A stretch of 64,000 nucleotides of DNA from assembly GCA_022836615.1 (NCBI GenBank), contig MU405250.1, forward strand, positions 186,001-250,000. The letters run 5' to 3'. The stretch is from Annulohypoxylon bovei var. microspora (taxonomy: Eukaryota; Ascomycota; Sordariomycetes; Xylariales; Hypoxylaceae). Positions within the stretch are counted from its first letter, which is position 1. Each line of letters begins with the position of its first letter. The translations under genes were made by a program, and so were the position numbers. Shown piece by piece: positions 48,470 to 59,725 of this stretch. Under the pieces are notes generated by a model, which ran no database searches, had not been told where the DNA came from, and was given only the letters and a program-made list of their open reading frames with translations.

Positions 48470-50902
48470 TATCTCATTTCCCCAGGTCGGCGGGAAAATG
48501 CTTGAATATTACGAGGGATCTACTTACTATATGTGGTCGCACCGCAGTAGCGGCGGTTATCGTACTTTTTTCATTTCAACATAAGCGGGCGTCGTGGCAT
48601 TTGTCGCACATCAAAAGCATTATACGAACTCAGCTCCGGAGGACATCACCACTCTTTGCGTGATATTAAGAGGACTTCAGCTTGAATGGCCACATCATCG
48701 CGTCCCTCCCATTACCCCCTTAATATTTTATTATCTTTTAGGAACGCTATTCTCATATCCTATCTCACTGATCACCTAATTAATGCTGTCTTGAATTTAC
48801 TTTTCCTAGGTGGTTTACAATGAAAATAAGAGCTAGCCCTAGAATCAGGAGACAGCTTGGGAAAAAGGGGGGGAGGGGCGGTTCAGCTTTTCAATATCAG
48901 GGGTTCGGATATAGGTGGATAGGTAGGTAGTGAAAAGACGGACATCCATTGGGGCCTCAATTTTTTTTAATATCATGGTGCCTCAAGAAGAATAGTAAGC
49001 ACATAGTTAACAATAGTAGTTGCATCTCGATGCTAAACGAAAAAAAGAACCAAAGTTGCCGTATTCGTTAACATGATTGACGACAGTGGCAATGCGGTCT
49101 CCCCCAAATCGGGTCCTAATAACAAGATTGACCTTGTTCGAAGCACCCTCCGACCTATCAGTAAAATTCTAAATCGATATCACGAAAGCGAAGAGAAGGT
49201 AGAGTAACCAACAAGAACCCGGCGGTGTGATTTAAAGATAGTTTCTGGCTGTAACTAGCGAGACTAGTAGCGCCGTCGTGCTACAAGATCTGTTATCTCT
49301 CGCGAATGACACGTCGGAAATAGGGTCGAACACAAAGCTACGCCTCAATCCTGTTCCCCGCGGGCGGAATTTCGAAGCTGGCTGTCAATATAACACGTCT
49401 CGTCCCTGAACAGAGATGAAAACGCCCCCGTCTTCCCACTATAGGGGCTAGGTTCCAGCACGTTTTTATACGAGACGCGTCCTTGGCCGGCGTGAGAATC
49501 AGGCGATCTTGATCTGCCCTACCGGCCTTAACTTGCGCAATCTGCTTACACAGGAGACGCACGAGGCCGTCGGTCTACGGCCGCCTGTTGGCTGGCCGCC
49601 CCAGCTGTCGCCGGCTAGGTGCAGGGGTTTGGTCGAGGGGGTGGGACAGCAGCTACCCGCATTACATTACCTCGTCACGAGCCCAGCTCGTCGGACCAAC
49701 CGCTTTGTAATCCATGCGCTCGTATTGTCTCCCTCCTCGAGTCTAATGCTGGACAGGTAAGTCCGCGCCGCAGGGGTCTCGATGGATGTCGGAGGAGCGA
49801 ACTGGATGTCCGACGGGCTTCTGAAACCGTCGTAGCATGTCGGCCAAGACGTCACGGTCCCGGGGTAGCGGCCAGAGACGGCGAGCGTGATGCAGGGCTT
49901 CGAGGGACTTGCATCTCTGACGCGCCTCCGGGACTATGCAGTCAGTCACCTACATAGCTACCTATCTTACCTAGGTACCTACCTACCTAGGCACGTATTC
50001 GTCAAGCCTGCTCTGGCTTCACCTCACTTGGCACCAGCAGTTTCCGAATTCGGTAATCAACCGTAGACTATCCCCATCCCCTCGAGTCGGGGTGATTGTG
50101 ACGTATAGAGACATGCCTCGCAGATATTGCCGTACCACTCGTCCAGTCCTCCTGCCACGAGCCGAATGTGCTATAAAATGGCGTGAGAGGATGCAGAATG
50201 GCATGTGCCACTGGAATTAACTCGTAGATCGGGACACTATCTGTCAGCGCCTATTTCGTATTTGACGGGCGATCTGGAGAAGGCCGACCGACGTCTGGCG
50301 CTTTTCAGTGACGCTGTGTGTCTCACCCTTATATCTATCACTTTTTATTAAGACTCTATGTTGTAAGAATATGACTGGTAAGGACGGCGAGGCTCATGAT
50401 GCAGTTGTCATGGCACTCCTTCTGAAACGGGTTCTTGCATTGGGTTTTGCTTTTACTTCATTCCCCTTTTAGTCCGTCACTATCCGAAAAAGTATGAGAT
50501 AAGAATGTGATGGCCTGACTTTGTTGTTGGAAATGACTTAATTATTATTAATAGACTTTGAGTTGTCATTCAAAGTATTGTTCTCCCTAATTAGACTTTA
50601 TACCTAGTACTTCAGGTTGAGCTCATGTAATTGACTTTGGTTCTACTTAGTACTTTTGTGATATTATAGAACACAATAGTAGGTATAGTCAGGTTTAATG
50701 AGGAGTGAATTGATGTTATTCTTAGAAGGCTTGATAATGAACCTTCCCACTGTCAATTCAAGTTACTGGGTGAAGTCGTGATGACATAATCACACGCTTA
50801 GTATAGCTTGTAAAATACGGCAAAACTATTGAAAATAATGCAACAAAAAGTTAATGTTCTTCTCTCTCTCAGAATTGGAGGATTCAGTATGGGCAAAAAG
50901 CA
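48470..50902. other. intergenic, with a GC-rich island near 49.3-49.95 kb
   Basis: No gene supported. Between 49330 and 49950 the sequence is GC-rich and several frames overlap without a convincing product. This may be a decayed gene or chance composition. Confidence 0.4.
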
Positions 50903-50906
50903 AAAG
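50903..50906 (-). terminator. RNA polymerase III terminator of tRNA-Val
   Basis: A run of four T on the minus strand, four nucleotides after the tRNA 3' end, as expected for Pol III termination. Confidence 0.6.
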
Positions 50907-50909
50907 GTG

Positions 50910-51008
50910 TAGTCACGCCGTGGATCGAACACGGAACCTTCTCGGGACTTATAGAAGTGGGAACACATCAATGTGAACGAGAAATCATAACCATTAGACC
51001 ACGCGACT
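50910..51008 (-). tRNA. tRNA-Val(CAC) with a 26-nt intron
   Basis: On the minus strand a full cloverleaf folds. The acceptor stem pairs AGTCGCG (51008-51002) with CGTGACT (50917-50911), with one G-U pair. T8, a short D arm with GG in the loop and an A-box-like GTGGTCTAATGG are present. The anticodon stem TCTCG/CGAGA has loop TTCACA and anticodon CAC at 50975-50973. The T arm CCGTG-TTCGATC-CACGG holds the B box. The intron (50971-50946) sits one base after the anticodon, the standard position for nuclear tRNA introns. Removing it leaves exactly 73 nt. Anticodon CAC decodes the valine codon GUG. An A follows as discriminator, and a T4 terminator lies just downstream. Confidence 0.9.
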
Positions 51009-52402
51009 TTACTGCTATTCGCTGTTGAAAACTTGCCGCTTTTGGGGGTACTTATAGCAAATACGCTCAATGCCCCACTCAGAAACTTCACGTTAAGCCG
51101 GTGAGAGAATAGTGTCAAAAGTCCGCCCACCTTTCTAATACTACCTTCCCAGTTACTAAGGTATTGTACATACAATATTCTTCATGAAATAACCTATCCG
51201 ATTCTCAAGTATATTTCTCTTTATTCTACCAATCTACATAAATTGTATAGGCTATATCACATGTATTGCAACATATTTCGTTATCTTTCGCTGGGGCTAC
51301 GAAATAGATCCAGCGGAAATAAGATCTTTCTATTTGTCCCGTATCAAGAGACCCAAAACGTGCACCTCACCTCTTCTCAAACAGGATCAAGCGGTCTAAC
51401 TCCCGCTAACCTATCAGCGGCCGCGGTGTCTCCCTTCCTTACTCCCGTCATTCCCATTACAAGATAGCCTCCGGGATTAGGACGCAGGAAGACACGAGTG
51501 CTGGAGCCGCGAGAGCGCAGTTGCCAATGACGCTTCTCGGGATATCAGACGAATGGAGTCCCCAAACCGATCGAGCGCAACTCCCCCCGAGGATCTATCA
51601 AGATCGACCGAAGTAGCGATGGAGATACCTTGACAAATAGGTACGATCGACCATAACTGGGATCGTAGCATTGCGTCGGACCGGACCTTCACCTTCTCGT
51701 CATAATCACCTTGCGCAGCACTCACGAACGAATCGGCAATCGCGTAATCGGATTCGATTTCCTGACTACTGACTTGCTCTAGTATGTACCTAAATATGTA
51801 TAATTTATCCATTCTAAGATATGCGAAAGCCGGTCCCATTATAAACCCATTGCGACCTTGGTTATCGCTAACCTCAATATAACTTCCCGTCCCTTGATAG
51901 GACGAGAGGGGGTCATCGATGCAAAATGGGGCATTTCGGTGCTCCGTTCCCGTTCCGGTCCCCGAAATAATATCCCATTGCTGGTCCTAGGACCTCAAAT
52001 GTTTCACGATCGGACCTCTATTGTACACCTACCTACCTGCTCGTCTACCATATCTTCCTGGTGACGCCCTGCTGGTGGAGTTCTTGCAATATCCCTTCAT
52101 GTATACCGCATGAGCGACGGTAAGGAAAATAGCGATGTCGGAGCAATCTGAATTACCGCCTTTCAGTGCATCCTCTGGGTTGACGTTTTTGAGTTTTGCG
52201 CCGTCGCCAGTTGCATATGTAGAAATGACTTATATAACCTTCCCATTCCATAAGGTTTTATCTGCATTGGAAGCTTCGTATGCAGTGAACTGTCTTGTTG
52301 CTGCCCAGTGATCTTATTCTCCTAAAACTTCGAAAATTGACAATTTTTGCTTTCCCATCACCGTCAAATAAGACCCGAGGCGTCTAGCCAGGGATTACAA
52401 AT
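51009..52402. other. intergenic, upstream of the MFS gene
   Basis: Contains one 120-codon frame on the minus strand (51477-51839) that I do not recognise and do not support as a gene. The remainder is non-coding and includes the MFS promoter. Confidence 0.4.
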
Positions 52403-53782
52403 ATGAATAAGTCATCCGCGGAAAAACCCATGGCACCCGCTGCCTCCGTCTTAATAGGAGAGTCGATAAGACCGACGTACTCTTCTTCGTCGGCGATACC
52501 TGTCGAGGAGCCACCGGATGGCGGATTCCTAGCTTGGTCCCAAATAGTCCCAGGTCATATCGCCAATATGCTATCCTGGGGCTACGCAACAGGGTTTTCT
52601 GTATTTCAACTATATTATAAGGAGGCCATGCATTTGCCAGCATCCCAGGTATCTTGGATCGGCTCGATTCAAATCTTCTTGGTTTTCCTAGTCGGCATGG
52701 TATCCGGCCGGCTTTCGGACGCGGGATATCCGAGACTTTTATACGCTACCGGAGCTATCGTAACCGTGTTCGGGATGTTCATGACGAGTCTAGCAACACA
52801 ATACTGGCAGGTCTTGCTCGCACAAGGATTCTGCACGGGAATTGGCGGAGGCTTGATGTTCATGCCGGCCACTGCCAACGTCGCCACATACTTCAAAAAG
52901 AAGCGGTCACTTGCCGTCGCCTTGAACGGGTGCGGGTCGAGCACCGGCGCAATACTGTTCCCGGCTCTCGTCCAGTTCCTCATACCCAAAATAGGGTTCG
53001 GGTGGGCAGTCAGAACGTGCGGCTTCATAAGCTTGGCCTTGGCCTGCATTGGATTTTCCATCTTGAGACCGCGCAAACTGCGAAGAATACCAGCTCCCGT
53101 CGTCGACTGGGCTGCCTTCAAAAACATACCCTATTCCACTTTCTGTGCTGGCGCGTTTCTCATATACTTCTCCCTATTTACGATGTTAATATACGTAAGT
53201 CCCTAACGATATCACTCTCGCAGCAACTTGTGGATGAGTACTAATTATGTTCTCTTCTAGATCAACTCGTTCGCCCGCGAGAGCATCGGACTGAGCACAC
53301 TAGAATCGATCAACTTTGTGCTCATCACTAACGCGGTTGCTATACCTGCAAGACCCATATTCGGTATCATCGCAGACCGCTATGTCGGTCCTGTCAACAC
53401 ATTCGGCTTGAACTGTATCGCCTTGGGAATAATGGCGTTTGGTTGGATAGGTGTACATACACGGTCAGATATGTACGCCTATTCTGTGGTCATGGGTTTT
53501 GTGAACGGAGCTGCTCAGGGAATTTTCTCGAGCGCCGTTAGCAGCTTCGTCACAGACGTGAGAAAGATGGGAACATGGATTGGTATGGTGTTTGCCCTTT
53601 GCGGGTTTGCTACCTTGGCTGGTCCTCCTACCATGGGTGCCATCATCGACGCTAGCGGAGGCAGATACATATGGGGTCAGCTCTGGGCAGGATTAACAAT
53701 TGTTATCGGCGGCCTGTTAATCCTCACTTCATCAAGATTGATAGCGAAAGATCGAGGGGAAAACTTATGGGCTAAGGTATAA
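52403..53782 (+). CDS. MFS monocarboxylate-type transporter
   Basis: Plasma-membrane major facilitator of the monocarboxylate porter (MCT) type. In fungi such proteins move monocarboxylates, riboflavin or related small molecules. Proposed exons are 52403-53194 and 53261-53782 (437 aa), joined in phase 0 at Tyr/Ile by a 66-nt intron. A soluble N-terminus of about 45 residues precedes the family signature EPPDGGFLAW. About 11-12 hydrophobic segments follow, including loop 2-3 GRLSDAGYPR and the second-half equivalent GIIADRYVG. FCTGIGGGLMFMPA and SSAVSSFVTD are typical MCT-like helices. The substrate is not predictable. The tRNA and the CoA-transferase lie upstream on the left. A metabolic link is only inferred. 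Confidence 0.87.
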
Positions 53783-54862
53783 AACGGAACAGGATAAACT
53801 AGGGGTTAGGTTGGAATATTGGACTAGGCCTTCAAAAAGGATGAGCATACAACTGTACGGGGAAGTACAGTAAGTATGCCACGTTAGCGACTGAACGAAG
53901 CTCCGGGAGCGACGCAAGACTGCAAGAACTCATTAAGTCAAATGGTTAAGCGATATACCATTTCAACAATAGCTAATATAATAGACTTGAGATTGAATTA
54001 GTATGTTGCCTTGCTTAAGATGGTTGATGTGTGGCTGACTGATTATATCTGAGTGGAGGCCTCGAGAATAATCAACTCAAGAATGCCGTGGCTGTGTGGC
54101 TGAGCAGTTACAGTATCCACACAAGCCACATAGTTTAGGACAGGGATTCCAAGGCACGAAACGCGGCAGATCCAATTAACCTTAATTGCCTTGATCATTC
54201 CTTAGGTAATGCATTAGTTCGTCTGTAGCTTGACACAATTGACATCATCATTCGTCTGAGCTGTTCACACCTCATACAACAACCTTGAATGTTGGTTACC
54301 TCACTTCCATTTCCATATCAACTATGAAAAGTGAAAATAGAAAGAAAATATCCAATTATTTCGGTTCCTAGCTCGGTTATACAAGTTAATCCGAGCCGAA
54401 GAGAGCTCGGTTCAGGTTTCATTCAGCTGTTCCTTCGAGAATAGGAGGTTCTAATTGGCTGACAAGAAAGCACCAAGGCGAAAACTTGAAAACCGTTATA
54501 GTACGTGTTTATGTCATTAGCTGTCAGTGCAGGTTTCGGGAGATAAAACTTTAATACATACTTCTATCATTTTCATGTCTTTGTTTTATTATCATCCATC
54601 TCTTTGTTAAGAATTTTAAATGTTTCAGAAGGCGCAGTGATTAGAAGCGCTCGCTCAATTGTCCCTCTTTGCGGTAGCTAAACGAGCCCAGCGCTTAGTT
54701 TATATTGCCAATATTCTTTCTAGAGGTAAAACGCACGACGATCGCTTGCTTATCTGTTCAACTACCTACTTCAACCTACCTCTTTGATATCATTCTCAAT
54801 TCCTCAACTCTTTTAATCCGCCTGCTGCTAGGCAGCCAATTCTATCGTAACTCCTAGAAAAG
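53783..54862. other. intergenic between MFS and DUF4112 genes
   Basis: No gene supported. AT-rich around 54300-54620 with no recognisable RNA. The last 100 bp are the pyrimidine-rich leader of the next gene. Confidence 0.45.
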
Positions 54863-55780
54863 ATGGCGGCGATGATTGCGAAGAAAATCCTCAAGGAGAC
54901 GGCGGGCAACCAATTTGGACTAAAGGTAGGCGATACACTCTTCTGTCAGCGCTATCTACTTAATGCGATGCGCTCGACAACCTAAACTATAGACCATACT
55001 GACACGATACGAACTAAAGGATCCATACTTCGAGCAAGTTCCCGCGACAAGGCTAGACGGCAGACCATCGAAGACGAAGACTAAGAAAGTCCGTAAGGCC
55101 TTGCCGCCTGGCCTTTCCGAACACGATGCCCAGGTTTTGACCAAGGTGAAGAGAAGAGCATACAGACTGGATATGAGCCTTGGTAGCTTTATGGGGATGA
55201 AGTTAGGCTGGGGCAGCCTTATTGGCCTCGTACCATTGTGGGTAGTCCCGTTTGTTTCTTGTTGTTATTACGTACTAACATATATTGACTCAATAGTGCT
55301 GGTGATGCCGTCGATGCGCTCCTTGCGATGATGGTTGTTCAGACGGCCAAACAGGTCGAGGGAGGTCTCCCAACTCAAGTGTGGGCTGTGATGTACATCT
55401 GGGTGCTTATAGATTTCGTTGCTGGGTTGGTTCCCTTCGTCGGAGACATTGCCGATACTCTTATCCTCGCCAACACCCGCAATGCCGTTGCGCTGGAGGA
55501 CTACTTACGTAAGAAGGGCAAGAAGAATCTTCGCGCTACCCACCAGCCGGTGCCCGACGTTGACCCCAGCGACCCGGCCGAGTTTGATCGGTTCAACTCC
55601 CAGCCACAAAATCGTGGAACAGATTATCCCGAACAAGAAAGTGGTGTCGCACCCGCTCAACCGCCACGACCGGGTCAAGCCAGGGTTCATGACGATCGAC
55701 GGGGCGGCTCCGGTAGAGGTTTCTTTGGTCTAGGTAGCCAGCGATCCCGTCCTGGCGATATTGAGATGGGGTCCCGCTAA
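54863..55780 (+). CDS. DUF4112 family protein
   Basis: Conserved fungal protein of unknown function, probably membrane-associated. Proposed exons are 54863-54925, 54993-55237 and 55297-55780 (263 aa). Exon 3 follows a 59-nt intron with a TACTAAC branch site and GTGGGT donor. Splicing yields LGWGSLIGLVPFAGDAVDAL then MMVVQTAKQVEGGLP and DFVAGLVPFVGDIADTL, the two similar GLVPFxGD blocks that define DUF4112. The C-terminal 80 residues are disordered, Pro/Gly/Arg-rich, ending in RSRPGDIEMGSR. The N-terminus carries a basic KTKTKKVRKA stretch. Without the second splice the frame would read into intron sequence (PLWVVPF) and stop. ATG 54872 is an alternative start. Confidence 0.83.
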
Positions 55781-56697
55781 GAACCACATGTTGTAGGGTC
55801 AATTATGGGATTAGGTCGCGTAAAGTGCTTGGAGGGGCTGTTACGCGTCGTACATGGGATTTGATTATTCTGGGTGGCAATTTGTAGCATCGGCTTGCTT
55901 GTCTTTTTATTCATCCATGGATCATTTCGAGTGTTTCAGAATTCATGGGATCCGTACCTTCAGTTTGATAGATTCGCAAAACGTGGGGAGCATAGCACAT
56001 TCAGGTGTAACGGCAAACAGAGACATAGCGGTTATGAATGATACCAATATACCAGTGTACCGATATACCAACATTAGAAGAAATAGGTATAATATTGGCA
56101 TACCGGGGGGAAATCCTATTTAATGATGACAAAATGGTTAGGATTCGATATCCAAGATAATTTTTCGGAACCGATGAGAACGTAAGCTCTTGTTAATCTG
56201 GTTCATAATGTGCTGTGGCGTAAAGGTTACATCTATATGTATAATTGAAGGCATCCATAATACATATACAGTACCTAAGTAGTAGGTATAAAACAACATG
56301 GCTCGTACTCCGAGGACACCATCCGACAAACTTAAGACCGATATTAGGTCCGGGATTAAACCGCTCAGAGTCGACGATGACTCCCACGACGAGTAATCAT
56401 TACCCGATCTTGAATCAGCTCAAAACTAGGGATCCAGTCCATTCCTTATTTGGTCCATTGTTTATCTGATGACTGTGATCTGATAATTCTAGTTGGTGCC
56501 GATACATCCCTGTCTGTAAGACTGAAGCCAGGGCTGGCTTGGCAGGCAGGGACCGAGTTGGCCGACCTGACTGTGAGCCTTTTGCATTCTTCGCAAGAAG
56601 AAGAAAAAAAAAAGTAGACTACTGCAAAAATAAAGCCGGGGTTGGCTGAACCAAATCGGACCCAAATGGTACTAAAGTGGGTAGCTAATCCCTGTTA

Positions 56698-56710
56698 ACG
56701 CGCGAAAAAA
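56698..56710 (+). promoter_or_regulatory. ACGCGCGAAA site (MCB/SCB-like) upstream of RNR2
   Basis: ACGCGCGAAAAAA resembles combined MCB and SCB elements recognised by MBF/SBF-type APSES regulators. It lies about 250 bp before the RNR2 ATG. Confidence 0.45.
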
Positions 56711-56771
56711 GTGGCGGGGTGTTTGGTCGCGTCTTTAGTCGCGTCTACCCCCTAGTGATCAGCGCACGTGA

Positions 56772-56782
56772 TTTGGCGCGAA
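56772..56782 (+). promoter_or_regulatory. TTTGGCGCGAA site (E2F-like)
   Basis: The sequence exactly fits the E2F-type consensus TTTSGCGCSAA, next to a CACGTG at 56765-56770. Fungi use MBF with related ACGCG specificity, so direct E2F binding is not implied. Confidence 0.45.
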
Positions 56783-56868
56783 TCGCCCTTTTAAAAGATC
56801 TTGGTTCCGACTAATTTTCTACACGGTTTCTGCTCTGCATCATCAATCAAGATCAATCTTTACAGTCA

Positions 56869-56874
56869 ACGCGT
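56869..56874 (+). promoter_or_regulatory. MluI cell-cycle box ACGCGT
   Basis: A perfect MCB about 90 bp upstream of the RNR2 start codon. In yeast, MBF acting through such boxes drives G1/S expression of dNTP-synthesis genes. Confidence 0.5.
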
Positions 56875-56962
56875 AATTGTTCAATTGACTGGGTAATTAT
56901 CATATCTTAATTGCCAATCTACAATCTACGATTACACTCCCTTCATCTAACTTACCTTCACA

Positions 56963-58356
56963 ATGTCCATTGAGCTCACTCCCTCCAAGAAGGTACGTGA
57001 CGTCGTTCACCCTTGTCCTAAAAATTGTCGGCATCATACATTTAGTACATGAACAATTGATACTAACATGTTATTTTACACAGACTGCTTCCGCTTTCGA
57101 GTCCCTGAAGATGGAGTCTCCCATGAAGAAGCTTGACTTCGGCAAGGAGAACACTCCCCTCGATGCCAGCATCGATACTATCGCCAACGAGATTGAGTCC
57201 CAGAAGGCTATTGCTATGAAGGAAGAGAAGACGGCTGCTGCCGAGACTGTCAAGTCCCAGAACTCTGACGAGCCCATCCTTCAAGAGAACCCTAACCGAT
57301 TCGTCTTATTCCCCATCAAGTACCATGAGGTGAGTAACGCGTCACAGACGCGTAAAGTGGTTTTCGACGCGACATGTGCTAACAATTACATGACAGATCT
57401 GGCAAATGTACAAGAAGCACGAGGCATCCTTCTGGACTGCCGAAGAGATCGATCTATCCAAGGATCTTCACGACTGGAACAACCGCCTAAACGATGACGA
57501 GAAATTCTTTGTCTCTCACATCCTCGCATTCTTCGCTGCCTCTGACGGCATTGTCAACGAGAACCTTGTCGAGCGATTCAGCGGCGAGGTTCAGATCCCC
57601 GAGGCACGATGCTTTTACGGTTTCCAGATCATGATGGAGAACATCCACTCCGAGACATACTCTCTGCTCATTGATACCTACATCAAGGAGCCTGCCCAGA
57701 AGACCCATCTCTTCAATGCCATTGACACTATTCCCTGCATTCGCCGAAAGGCTGATTGGGCCCTCAAGTGGATTTCTGACCAGAAGTCCACCTTTGCTCA
57801 ACGCCTGATCGCATTCGCTGCCGTTGAGGGTATCTTCTTCAGCGGAGCTTTCGCCTCCATCTTCTGGCTCAAGAAGCGTGGTCTGATGCCCGGTCTTACC
57901 TTTTCCAATGAGCTCATTTCTCGTGACGAGGGTCTCCACACCGACTTTGCCTGCCTGCTGTTCACACACCTGAAGAACCGCCCTGGCAAGGATGTCATCG
58001 AGAAGATCATCGTGGACGCTGTCGCTATCGAGCAAGAGTTCCTGACGGAGGCTCTACCTTGCGCCTTGCTAGGCATGAACTCCAACCTGATGAAGCAGTA
58101 CATTGAGTTCGTCGCCGACCGCCTGCTAGTTGCCCTTGGCAATGACAAGGTGTACCGCTCTTCCAACCCCTTTGACTTCATGGAGAACATCTCCCTTGGT
58201 GGCAAGACCAACTTCTTCGAGAAGCGTGTTGGTGACTACCAGAAGGCGGGTGTCATGGCCAGCACCAAGAAGAACGGCTCCAACGACAATGTTGCCGCGA
58301 CGACGGACGGCCAGGGAGAGAACGGTGGTGACTTCACCTTCGACGATGAGTTTTAA
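56963..58356 (+). CDS. RNR2: ribonucleotide reductase small subunit (class Ia R2)
   Basis: Diiron-tyrosyl radical subunit of ribonucleoside-diphosphate reductase, making dNTPs with the large subunit in the cytosol. Proposed exons are 56963-56992, 57084-57329 and 57397-58356 (411 aa). Introns are 91 nt (TACTAAC branch) and 67 nt. The diiron ligands are visible: Asp111 in AEEIDLSKD, Glu/His in MMENIHSETY, Glu in AAVEGIFF, and Glu/His in SRDEGLHTDF. The radical tyrosine lies in SETYSLL. The C-terminal FTFDDEF is the peptide that docks on the large subunit. Codon use is strongly biased to C-ending codons, as in highly expressed fungal genes. MluI-box-like elements occur upstream and inside intron 2, consistent with S-phase control. 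It is an active-type R2, not a degenerate Rnr4-like paralogue. Confidence 0.96.
57337..57353 (+). promoter_or_regulatory. two ACGCGT boxes inside RNR2 intron 2
   Basis: ACGCGT occurs at 57337-57342 and again at 57348-57353, starts 11 bp apart, immediately after the donor site. A third CGACGCGAC lies at 57365. The pairing in a 67-nt intron is hard to attribute to chance and may form an intragenic cell-cycle element. Confidence 0.4.
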
Positions 58357-59114
58357 GCTTGTCGCCTAATACCCCTTTCTCTTACCTGTTTTCGATACCC
58401 CTTACCTCATGTACCATATCCGCCTGCATCCCACACCTGTACTCTTCCTCACTACTGGCTAGAGGCAAGAGTATATATAATGCGATAGAGCCGGCAAGCA
58501 ATTGCGTGGCGCATGGTTGGATTCAACGACCCCCATCAATGTGGACTGTTGGATTCTCCCTTTTTCTTTGTTACCATTAATGAACACGGTCATCCGAAGG
58601 CGTTTCGGAGTTAGGTTCGCGGTTGTTTTTTGTTGTCACGCTTCTGACGATTGAAAGATGACGGTCCGCGAGGGGGAGGTACGAAATGAATAAAGTCAAT
58701 TGATCAATAAGTTGGGATGATGGATAGGCGGAACGACTTGACGTATGGAACGCGGATGTAGTTAGCTGAGGCTGGAAAAGACAGCCGGTGATTTAATGCA
58801 ATCACGATGAGGAATACTTCGGTCTTACTTGATTTGGCGATTTTGTGACTTGCTGTGTGTTCTTGAGATTTGTAGGTTCGTGTTCATTGTCATGTTCAGT
58901 CTTCATAGCTGCCCAAACTCTAGGCTTCTGTTCTACTTGGTGAGATTTCTTCCTGCGTAGCGATATTATAGCAATGCCGGTGAAATGCAATAGAGAACTA
59001 CCATTTTTTAGATCTCAACCTCACGTCGCTTCCATCAAATATGCCTACCACTTGTTCTCCCATCTTCCCCCATTTCTTGCCCTGGTATCTCATCTCGTTT
59101 CATCATATTTTATC
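58357..59114. other. convergent spacer RNR2 / SRP9
   Basis: Holds the 3' flanks of two converging genes. No additional coding region is supported. Confidence 0.45.
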
Positions 59115-59725
59115 TCATTTCTTCCCGCGCTTCTTCTTCCCCTTTCCACCTCCGCCTGCACCTCCCTGCGCCTTACTCTCACTTTTACTCTCAACCTTAC
59201 TCTCACTCTTCCCGGCGGCACCACTCCCACTTGCCGCCGTCCCACTCGCCGGCACCGCATCCTCCCTCTTTTCCTCAGCCGCCGCCGCCGCCGCCGCGTC
59301 AACCATGACCTCGTCCGCGGCCTCGGGCAGCGGCAGCGCGGCCATGCGCGCGCCGAGCGGCTGGCCCAGGCTCAGGATCAGCCGCGACACCTCGGCCGCC
59401 TTGGTGGTGCGGTACTTCAGGCACGCGCCCGAGTGCGGGTCGAACGTCTTCAGCGTCAGGGAGCCGCGGGGCGCCGTCGTCGCTACCGCCGTCGCGGACG
59501 AGGATGCGGGCTGGTCTTTTTTTATCCGCCGGGGCTTGGGCTTCGAGATGTGGTATTTCGTTGTGATGCGTGTCTATTTTGCTAGTTGGTTAGTTCTCCG
59601 TGGTGGAGAGTAGGGGGTAGGGGGTAGAGGTGGGAGAGTACTAGAAGACATACCGTGCTGGGCCGCGCCTCGATGAGCAGCGACGACTGGTGCAGCCATT
59701 CCTGGCTTGTTGCGTAATACGGCAT
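59115..59725 (-). CDS. SRP9: signal recognition particle subunit SRP9 (SRP21-like)
   Basis: Alu-domain protein of the signal recognition particle, which with SRP14 causes elongation arrest during cotranslational targeting. Proposed exons are 59725-59654 and 59573-59115 (176 aa). The 80-nt intron has a GTATGT donor and a CTAAC branch. The protein starts MPYYATSQEWLHQSSLLIEA and exon 2 continues TRITTKYHISKPK, then SLTLKTFDPHSGACLKYRTT, all typical of fungal SRP9/SRP21. The central basic segment is followed by an Ala/Glu-rich linker and a Gly/Lys-rich C-terminal tail ending KGKKKRGKK, which probably contacts RNA. Low-complexity Ala coding produces long shadow frames on the opposite strand. Confidence 0.88.

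Larger units (their letters stand above)
55781..56962. other. intergenic and RNR2 promoter
   Basis: The distal 800 bp hold nothing recognisable. The proximal 300 bp contain several MluI-box-like sites listed separately, a CACGTG at 56765-56770 and a pyrimidine-rich leader. Confidence 0.5.

Noticed and set aside
51477..51839. 120-codon minus-strand frame
   Set aside because: No recognisable domain, no splice partners and no promoter features. Length is within chance expectation for this window.
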